From Eunapius fragilis (taxonomy: Eukaryota > Porifera > Demospongiae > Spongillida > Spongillidae): a DNA stretch of 64,000 nt. Shown here in pieces: positions 56,801 to 64,000 of this stretch. The position numbers and the translations under genes were made by a program. The stretch covers positions 766,694-830,693 of the forward strand of contig OY811973.1 of assembly GCA_963681505.1 (NCBI GenBank), given 5' to 3'. Within the stretch, counting starts at the first letter, position 1; every line of letters starts with the position of its first letter. The notes beneath the pieces are model-generated. The model did not search any database, was not told where the DNA came from, and saw only the letters and a program-made list of their open reading frames with translations.

Positions 56801-59800
56801 CTAACTAGTGGTACGCCGGCTACCAACGGTACGTCATCGTCTAAACGAAGTTCAGGGACCACTGGTATGCCGTCGTCTAAGGGTTCAAGTTTGCCCCAGG
56901 GACCACATGCAGATTATTGAGCCGGTGTCTGTATAAGTTCCTGAGCAGAGGCCGCCGGTGATTCATGGCTGGTTGTTGCTTTTTACAAGAAACGTTGAGC
57001 TTTAACTACTTGTGACAGCTAGTATAAATGAGCATGCTTACTTAAGCCTTAGTAATAAAAAATTGTGCATTTATTGGGAACTATGGGATCGAGGCTCACT
57101 ATTAATTTTGTAATTGTTGTGATGGATGAGGACAGTATTATTTAATACTATTTAAACAACACTTGCTTCTAATTTGTGCTAAAATCAACCATGAAGAAAT
57201 TAAAAATGGCGTACTTTTTTGTGTAAAAATGTAAGGACAATGAACAGTTTCCGTTAATGGAAAAAAAAATTGGAGTTTCATTCTGCAAGTGACCTAAATA
57301 TTGAAAACCGTGCTGTATAAGCATTTATTCTTTAACCCTTTCGCCTCTTCCATATAGTTGGGTTGTACACTAAGAGAGCATCAATGTGATGCCAAAAATA
57401 GCCGTACACATTCTGTGAGGAGGGAGTAATGACTCTTCAAAAAGTAGAAAAAAATTTATTATTCATGATGATGTTATATCGTAAACCATTCACGTTATTA
57501 AATATTTTTTTTTGCGTTAAAGTAACATCCATATTAGGTCAAACAAATATGAGCATTTACACAAAAATCTAAAGGGTAGCGTCCAATTTAAGTCTCACGG
57601 GACATGGAATGACCCGGGGAGGAGAGGGAAGGAGAGGGAAGGAGAGGGGAGGAGAGGGAAGGAGAGGGGAGGAGAGGGAAGGAGAGGGAGAGGAGAGGGA
57701 AGGAGAGGAGAGGGGAGGAGAGGGGAAGAGAGGAGAAGAGAGGGAAGGAGAGGGAAGGAAAGGGGAGGAGAGGGGAAGAGAGGAGAAGAGGTAGTGCATC
57801 ACAGAATGTAAAAAAGATTCCAGAATGTGGTTATGTTCTTACAATGTCAGAGAGTCGTAAGTGTTTGCTACGAAGAGGTAAGGTGCGTAGTTGATAAACC
57901 ATGTCAGATTCCCAACAACCAGAGCAACACGAGAAGAGTTGAACCAAACACTGTCATCGGATAAAGCAACAGCCAGTGGAGGCATTTAGAACCACACTCC
58001 ATCACTGCCCACCCCACACCTCCACCATCACTGCCCACCCCACACCTACACTCCATCACTACCCACCCCACACCTACACCCCATCACTGCCCACCCCACA
58101 CCTACACTCCATCACTGCCCACCCCACACCTACACTCCATCACTACCCACCGCACACCTACACTCCATCACTGCCCACCCCACACCTACACTCCATCACT
58201 GCCCACCCCACACCTACACTCCATCACTACCCACCCCTCACCTACACTCCATCACTGCCCACCCCACACCTACACTCCATCACTGCCCACCCCACACCTA
58301 CACTCCATCACTACCCACCCCTCACCTACACTCCATCACTGCCCACCCCTCACCTACACTCCATCACTGCCCACCCCTCACCTACACCATCACTGCCCAC
58401 CCCTCACCTACACTCCATCACTGCCCACCCCACACCTACACTCCGTCACTGCCCACCCCACACCTACACTCCATCACTGCCCACCCCACACCTACACTCC
58501 ATCACTACCCACCCCTCACCTACACTCCATCACTGCCCACCCCACACCTACACTCCATCACTACCCACCCCTCACCTACACTCCATCACTGCCCACCCCA
58601 CACCTACACCATCACTGCCCACCCCACACCTACACTCCATCACTGCCCACCCCACACCTACACTCCATCACTGCCCACCCCACACCTACACTCCATCACT
58701 ACCCACCCCACACCTACACTCCATCACTACCCACCCCACACCTACACTCCATCACTGCCCACCCCACACCTACACTCCATCACTACCCCCCCCTCACCTA
58801 CACTCCATCACTGCCCACCCCTCACCTACACTCCATCACTGCCCACCCCACACCTACACTCCATCACTGCCCACCCCACACCTCCACCATCACTGCCCAC
58901 CCCAACCTACACTCCATCACTGCCCACCCCACACCTACACTCCATCACTGCCCACCCCACACCTACACTCCATCACTGCCCACCCCACACCTACACTCCA
59001 TCACTACCCACCCCACACCTACACCCCATCACTACCCACCCCACACCTACACCCCATCACTGCCCACCCCACACCTACACTCCATCACTGCCCACCCCAC
59101 ACCTACACTCCATCACTGCCCACCCCACACCTACACTCCATCACTGCCCACCCCACACCTACACTCCATCACTGCCCACCCCACATCTACACTCCATCAC
59201 TGCCCACCCCACACCTACACTCCATCACTGCCCACCCCACACCTACACTCCATCACTGCCTACCCCTCACCTACACTCCATCACTGCCCACCCCACACCT
59301 ACACTCCATCACTGCCCACCCCACACCTACACTCCATCACTGCCCACCCCACACCTACACTCCATCACTGCCCACCCCACACCTACACTCCATCACTGCC
59401 CACCCCTCACCTACACTCCATCACTACCCACCCCTCACCTACACTCCATCACTGCCCACCACACACCTACACTCCATACCTCATCATATAACAAAACGCC
59501 ACAGTAGACAAACAGAATGACAGCAGAAAGACAAATATTAGAACCCCATTGCTGTTAGGGAACACTTTTCCAACCTAAAAGTGAAGTAGACCATATGGAT
59601 CTAGTCATAAGACAATCACATGACTCACTTTGAGGAGTATGGTCATTACGACCACACAGATGAGGAGAAAGAGGAACTGTTTGATGAACCAGCTGGTCCA
59701 CAGTATCAATTGGCTGAGGCCCATCATCTTCATGGACTCACGAATCCTCGTCTCCTTCTCGATAACCAGCTCCTGTGGGGTGGGTGGAGGGAGGATGTAT

Positions 59801-62800
59801 TAGGTGGGCATGTTGTGGTGTGCTGCAATTAGAATCAATGCTGTACCTTGATGAAGTTAGATGCTGTGTATGCAAAGGACATGACCACCAAAAGTGGTAA
59901 CATGAAAGTGATGACACTGATGAATGAATCCTGGCGATAGCTTGGATAGGGGAATTGCTGGAGAGAGAGGGTAGAGAGGGGGAGGGAGAGGGAGAGAGGG
60001 AGGGGGAGGGAGAGAGAGAGGAGAGTAGAGATGAGGGTATATGCAAGTTTGCTAGGCAGTCCATAGCTCAATGGGCACACCCTCACACACACTGAGCTTA
60101 CCTTCACACACTTACCCTCACATACCACACACCCTCTGCACTTACCTTCACACTTACGCTCACACACACTTACCCTCACATACCACACACCCTCACACAC
60201 TCACACTCACCCTCACGTCAATGGGCACATCCACTGTCTGGTTGGTCTTCCATTCAATGATGGCCAGGCCTATAGCATTTTGAAGATGGAGGAACCCTTG
60301 GGTGAGGTAGTAGCTGGGGGGGGGGGAGGTAGAGAGGACGGAGGGATGGAGGGAGGGGGGGATGGAGGGAAGGGATGGAGGGAGGGATTTTAAGTTACAT
60401 GTAAGAGCAGTGACTTGGTCACTCCCACAGACCATGCCTATGAGGGTGTGGTCACGCATGGCTTACTTCTCATCTATCCTTGCTCCTGGTGCAGTAAAAG
60501 AAGGACTAGCCCTAGTTGTCAGACTGGGGATGTCAGGGTTGCTAAGTCTGATGGTGTACTCAATATTGCTGCCAGTCAAGTTGTTGAAGACAATGGCTGC
60601 AATGGACACACACATAAGTGTGTACCACAACTATGTAACCTCTGCTGTATTGCACCTTCACAATGTGGTGTACTCTTGAAATGTGTACGAGGTATTGTTT
60701 GATATAAATCCGCTACCATAGTAACCAACACACACCCCTTTAATGTTATAGCTCGCAGAGGTGGTTCTGCTTAGCAGTGATATGGTTGCTTTGATCACAA
60801 CTTGAATGCAACAAAATATATTACAGCAGCCTGCTGACTACTCAGTATACCCTTGAATAACCTTGCACACTAGCTCTGCATATCCTTGAATACACTTGTA
60901 TGCAAGGGTCCCACCAATGTCTCACCTGACCCATTCTTGAAGCACCCATATGTTCGATTGTCCAGTCCAGCAGAGAGCAGGTCTATGTAATCCTTTTCAT
61001 TGGCCACACCCACCATAGTAGTAAAACTTGGCAGTCTTTTCTGAATAAGACCCGCCAATTCTGCGGCTGGGGAGGAGGACCAGCAGCAGAGATGAAGTAC
61101 ATGAGAAGTATGGTGTGAGGTGTGAGGTGGACGAGTGGGGTGTGTGAGAGGGATGAGGTGTGAGGAGTGAGATGGGCAAGTGGGGTGTGTGAGAGGGATG
61201 AGGTGTGAGGAGTGAGGTGTGAGGTGGGGTGTGGGTGTGGGTGTGAGAGGGATGTAAAAGGGAACAAGTATATGAGGCAATACAGGCTAATGAGTTATAA
61301 TGCAGATAAGTACTATGGACTCAACTGGTACTGCCATTAGGGGTGTAGTACACTGTGAGAGGCTGAGGTGAGGTGGGGACCAGGTGGTCTGAATCAAACG
61401 TCACAAAGCATTTATCAACGGCTGTGAAAAGTGCAAACCTGTTGAACAAAATGGAGAGAGATATACCATGAAGAGCTGAAAGGTTGACTTGCTGAGGATT
61501 AGTTATACAACAAATGATTCTATGTATTGCAAAGGCCCTGCTGTTAGCTGATGTGTATGTATTGCAAAGGCCCTGCTGTTAGCTGATGTGTATGTATTGC
61601 AAAGGCCCTGCTGTTAGTTGATGTGTATGTATTGCAAAGGCCCTACTGTTAGCTGATGTGTATGTATTGCAAAGGCCCTGCTGTTAGCTGATGATGTGTA
61701 TGTATTGCAAAGGCCCTGCTGTTAGCTGGTGATGTGTATGTATTGCAAAGGCCCTGCTGTTAGCTGATGTGTATGTATTGCAAAGGCCCTGCTGTTAGCT
61801 GATGTGTATGTATTGCAAAGGCCCTGCTGTTAGCTGATGTGTATGTATTGCAAAGGCCCTGCTGTTAGCTGGTGATGTGTATGTATTGCAAAGGCCCTGC
61901 TGTTAGCTGATGTGTATGTATTGCAAAGGCCCTGCTGTTAGCTGATGTGTATGTATTGCAAAGGCCCTGCTGTTAGCTGGTGATGTGTATGTATTGCAAA
62001 GGCCCTGCTGTTAGCTGATGATGTGTATGTATTGCAAAGGCCCTGCTGTTAGCTGATGTGTATGTATTGCAAAGGCCCTGCTGTTAGCTGATGATGTGTA
62101 TGTATTGCAAAGGCCCTGCTGTTAGCTGGTGATGTGTATGTATTGCAAAGGCCCTGCTGTTAGCTGATGATGTGTATGTATTGCAAAGGCCCTGCTGTTA
62201 GCTGATGTGTATTCTCGTTAACGGAGGCTGTACATTTTTACAAAACTAAAAGTCTCAGTTATCGGCTCGTTCTGAGAACCACAGATGGTTAAATGGTAAT
62301 GACCTAAATATTGAAAACCATGCTGTATAAGCATTTATTCTTTAACCCTTTCGCCTCTTCCATAAAGTCGGGTTGTACACTAAGAGAGCATCAATGTGAT
62401 GCCAAAAATAGCCATACACGTTCTGTGAGTAGGGAGTAATGACTCTTCAAAAAGGGTCATTCCAAAAACGTTTTTACCACCCTAGTGTCAAATCTGCATT
62501 ATATTACCCATATTTATTATCCACTTAGAAATATATACTTTCACAATACAATTGTATACTCTATCACTCTTTGTTTACCAGATACACTGCCTTGAATAAT
62601 TAATCATTTTTTGCTTTGAATGACTACTGCTTCCCCCTTACAATTGGCATGCTCATCTTCTGTGCACAGAAGGAAGGGTTTTATGGGAACACACCCTTCA
62701 GCATGTGAATGCACATTGTTGGTCATAAGGGGGAGTGGCAATACATCCATTTAGCATAAGGTTGTAACATAGCCAAAAATAATTAAAAAATTATGACACC

Positions 62801-64000
62801 ATTCTTTGTTTGTTAGATAGCTGCCGACAGTTAACAGCTTTCTGTGAATTCAACTTTTTGGGATACTGATCACATGGTCTGGGATTTTGATTCAAAAGCC
62901 AGGCTGCCATATTTAATCTCCCTTTGGCATTCATATCAATCACATTATTGAAACTTTTATCAAAACAAATCAACCACAAAGTAATTGAACAATTACTTTG
63001 TGGTTGTTTTGTTTTGATGAATGTGATTGATGTGAATGCAAAAGGGAGATTAAATATGGCAGCCTGGCTTTTGAATCAAAATCCCAGACCATGTGATCAG
63101 TATCCCAAAAAGTTGAATTCACAGAAAGCTGTTAGCTGTCGGCAGCTATCTAACAAACAAAGAATGGTGTCATAATTTTTTAATTATTTTTGGCTATGTT
63201 ACAACCTTATGCTAAATGGATGTATTGCCACTCCCCCTTATGACCAACAATGTGCATTCACATGCTGAAGGGTGTGTTCCCACAAAACCCTTCCTTCTGT
63301 GCACAGAAAATGAGCATGCCAATTGTAAGGGGGAAGCAGCAGTCATTCAAAGCAAAAAATGATTAATTATTCAAAGGCAGTGTATCTGGTAAACAAAGAG
63401 TGATAGAGTATACAATTGTATTGTGAAAGTATATATTTCTAAGTGGATAATAAATATGGGTAATATAATGCAGATTTGACACTAGGGTGGTAAAAACGTT
63501 TTTGGAATGACCCAAAAGTAGAAAACAATTAATTATTCATGATGGTGTTATATCGTAAACCATTCACGTTTTTTTAATTGTGTTAAAGTAACATCCATAT
63601 CAGGTCAAACAAATATGAGAATTTACACAAAAATCTAAAAGGTAGCGTCTAATTTGAGTCTCACAGGACATGGAACGACCCTTCAGGTATGTCGTATTAT
63701 GAATAAGTGTGCAGCAAACTTTAAAACATAACACCTTTAAACATTTCAACAACAGCACCTCCGCGTGAGCCGAAGTAACTATAGTGATATTTGATTACAT
63801 CGGGTAACTCACCTCAGTCCGATTAGGAACAACACGGCCAACAGTGGATTAATTAATTCCCACAAGGTTCCGAAAGGTCGACGAATCTGTACACAAAAAC
63901 GGCCATGATATACAATTACAGTAAGCGCTCACAAATAAAATCACCAGGTGCACAGCCCTATGCGGCCATACAATTTGTGGACAAAAGGCATACCTCTTGA
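41817..64000 (-). CDS. ABCA3: ABCA3-like full-length lipid ABC transporter, 5' end outside window
   Basis: Subfamily A transporters export phospholipids and sterols. Exons, gene order: 63994-64000 (partial), 63813-63886, 61332-61438, 60926-61066, 60467-60596, 60217-60313, 59847-59957, 59629-59772, 59480-59574, 57843-57950, 55995-56195, 55143-55362, 53301-53579, 52666-52934, 52512-52601, 52274-52458, 51632-52221, 51185-51340, 49854-50480, 49391-49516, 48505-48621, 48258-48431, 47331-47441, 47165-47316, 47025-47102, 46525-46654, 45135-45293, 44577-44876, 44331-44518, 44200-44266, 43938-44134, 43437-43665, 41920-42045 and 41817-41861. They form one frame of about 1940 residues. NBD1: [44 protein letters not shown]2: [38 protein letters not shown]. 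Each half has six predicted membrane segments after a large extracellular loop. The C-terminus is [19 protein letters not shown]. The second loop is long and Cys-rich (exon 49854-50480). The acceptor of that exon and the 61332 donor are the least certain. Confidence 0.93.
42104..42250. repeat. 18-bp minisatellite, last long ABCA intron
   Basis: Eight units of TTAACCCTACTGCTTCAT with small variants, between exons 43437-43665 and 41920-42045. Confidence 0.9.
43028..43428. repeat. 22-bp minisatellite in ABCA intron
   Basis: About 18 near-identical units containing GGCCACAGGTACAGTACATA. It starts within 10 bp of the donor of exon 43437-43665. Confidence 0.95.
45308..46428. repeat. 31-bp minisatellite in ABCA intron
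   Basis: About 36 units with CAGTGCTCAACATTGGGTTA plus ACAAAGCTA, including ACACACCGCTC and ACACGGTGC variants that recur at intervals. It fills the intron next to exon 45135-45293. Confidence 0.95.
47690..48240. repeat. 20-bp minisatellite with two orientation switches
   Basis: Units of CAGGTGCAAATATCCTCACC run forward at 47690-47795 and 48053-48240, and reversed (GATATTTGCACCTGGGTG) at 47800-48052. The two switches make large hairpins possible. It lies between ABCA exons 48258-48431 and 47331-47441. Confidence 0.95.
49203..49390. repeat. 6/12-bp minisatellite in ABCA intron
   Basis: GTGGACATGTGTATGTGGAC and related units directly after the donor of exon 49391-49516. The flanking 48990-49140 has diverged repeats with CAGTATGGTACCCAAACGTG. 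Confidence 0.9.
49640..49840. repeat. Degenerate ATCACCACC-rich repeat
   Basis: Irregular units of CATCACCACCCTCACCATCT in the intron before exon 49391-49516. Confidence 0.7.
50730..51160. repeat. About 20-bp CACACAGCACACC repeat in ABCA intron
   Basis: Variable-length units with CACACACAGCACACCACCTC. It ends within 25 bp of the donor of exon 51185-51340. Confidence 0.9.
53085..53285. repeat. About 25-bp repeat in NBD1 intron
   Basis: Repeated CCTCCTCCCTCTGCCCCACC with CACCCACTAG or CATGAGCC linkers, between exons 53301-53579 and 52666-52934. Confidence 0.85.
53590..53760. repeat. Degenerate GTGATGGTGAGGGTGGAGTA repeat
   Basis: Several diverged units immediately before the acceptor of exon 53301-53579 (gene sense), on the other side of the intron from the 18-bp array. 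Confidence 0.8.
53805..55147. repeat. 18-bp minisatellite extending from a splice donor
   Basis: About 74 units of ACTCACCCATACACTAGC (plus strand) with CTGC/CTAC and GGCA variants. In gene sense each unit reads GGGTGAGTGCTAGTGTAT, and the first unit is the actual donor of exon 55143-55362 (GCATGG|GTGAGTGCC). Confidence 0.97.
55372..55970. repeat. About 25-bp minisatellite in ABCA intron
   Basis: About 23 units with CACCACATACCACACCTCAG and GCACAT, some shortened. It fills the intron between exons 55995-56195 and 55143-55362. Confidence 0.95.
56266..56553. mobile_element. About 290-bp foldback element 1
   Basis: Arms of about 120 bp: ACAACGGAAAAGTAACACTC on the left pairs with GAGTGTTACTTTTCCGTTGT on the right, and CAATGATTCTCAT pairs with ATGAGAATCATTG. 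G/C runs lie at both ends. TA occurs directly outside CAGG...CCTG at each end. No coding capacity. Confidence 0.8.
56554..57018. mobile_element. About 465-bp foldback element 2, abutting element 1
   Basis: CTGTCATAAGTGGTTAAAGC at the left end pairs with GCTTTAACTACTTGTGACAG at the right end. Further in, GGCGGCCTCTGCTCAGGAAC pairs with GTTCCTGAGCAGAGGCCGCC, and GAACTTGAACCCTTAGA pairs with TCTAAGGGTTCAAGTTT. Same ABCA intron as element 1 (between exons 57843-57950 and 55995-56195). Confidence 0.8.
57290..57615. mobile_element. Uninterrupted copy of a roughly 325-bp interspersed repeat
   Basis: Starts TGACCTAAATATTGAAAACC and ends GGACATGGAATGACCC. A second copy (62300-63681) is split by a large palindrome. 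Between the two, most bases agree. Confidence 0.85.
57616..57790. repeat. Purine-rich GGAGAGGGAA repeat
   Basis: Irregular GGAGAGGGAAGGAGAGGGGA units just downstream (plus sense) of the 325-bp repeat, in the intron after exon 57843-57950. Confidence 0.85.
57990..59470. repeat. 28-bp minisatellite in ABCA intron
   Basis: About 53 units with CACTGCCCACCCCACACCTA and CACTCCAT, with CCCCTCACC and CACTACCC variants. The 514-residue ORF across it is an artefact of the repeat. Confidence 0.97.
60065..60210. repeat. Degenerate CACACACCCTCACA repeat
   Basis: Irregular units with ACTTACCCTCACATACCACA beside the donor of ABCA exon 60217-60313. ACTTACCTTCACAC units resemble reversed donors. Confidence 0.75.
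61515..62212. repeat. 35-bp minisatellite in first ABCA intron in view
   Basis: About 20 units with GTATTGCAAAGGCCCTGCTG and TTAGCTGATGTGTAT. Some units have an extra 3 bp (GATGATG or GGTGATG). Confidence 0.95.
62300..63681. mobile_element. Second copy of the 325-bp repeat, split by a palindrome
   Basis: The left part (62300-62453) and right part (63514-63681) match 57290-57439 and 57436-57615, in the same order. The right end reads GGAACGACCC against GGAATGACCC in the other copy. Confidence 0.85.
62454..63513. mobile_element. 1.06-kb near-perfect palindromic element
   Basis: Starts GGGTCATTCCAAAAACG and ends CGTTTTTGGAATGACCC. Arms of about 530 bp mirror each other with few mismatches. The centre is near 62984-62995 (CAAAGTAATTGAACAATTAC). 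AAAA flanks both sides; the uninterrupted copy has CTTCAAAAAGTAG at this point, consistent with a 4-bp AAAA duplication. There is no transposase. Short ORFs inside are mirror images of each other, so not genes. Confidence 0.88.

Noticed and set aside
57976..59520. 514-residue histidine/proline-rich ORF
   Set aside because: 28-bp minisatellite in an ABCA intron. The minus-strand exon at 59480-59574 overlaps its end and is the real gene.
62791..63175. Mirrored ORFs with [20 protein letters not shown]
   Set aside because: The same sequence read from both arms of the palindrome; length and lack of any family likeness argue against a gene.

Overview
The window is nuclear DNA of an animal. Genes have many short exons with GT-AG (occasionally GC-AG) introns, the products are closest to metazoan families, and an axonemal dynein light chain points to ciliated or flagellated cells. 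Dense intronic minisatellites, foldback elements and two retroelement C-terminal fragments of a kind I associate with sponges and cnidarians suggest an early-branching invertebrate, most likely a sponge. The species cannot be named from sequence alone.

Left half (about 0.3-33 kb, + strand): a tandem array of mRNA-capping enzyme (RNGTT) genes. Copy 1 (1413-5319) is a decayed, 3'-truncated pseudogene. Copy 2 (6256-13305) is an intact 17-exon gene that I can splice to 590 codons. Copy 3 (18347-24636) keeps its reading frame but has lost a splice donor and carries a 2-kb transposon-like insertion. Copy 4 (29276-32741) is intact and compact. A lone exon fragment (17548-17692) and a promoter-like relic (14669-14762) are remains of another unit. 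The spacers hold a 24-bp intronic satellite (copies 1 and 2), a 29-bp satellite (after copies 2 and 3), microsatellites, foldback elements and two broken retroelement fragments.

Right half (33-64 kb): four ordinary single-copy genes. EMC2 (minus) and DNALI1 (plus) are divergent across about 100 bp. They are followed by a myotubularin-related pseudophosphatase (MTMR9-like, minus) and a full-length ABCA3-like lipid transporter (minus, 34 exons recognised, 5' end beyond the window). Nearly every long intron of the last two genes holds its own private minisatellite. ABCA intron 1 also carries a 1.06-kb near-perfect palindrome inserted in a repeat whose uninterrupted copy lies about 5 kb away in another intron of the same gene.

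The genes do not form a pathway: they are housekeeping genes (RNA capping, ER membrane insertion, phosphoinositide regulation, lipid export, ciliary motility). The most unusual things are the capping-enzyme amplification with copies at different stages of decay, and the repeat biology of the introns. I found no tRNA, rRNA or CRISPR locus.
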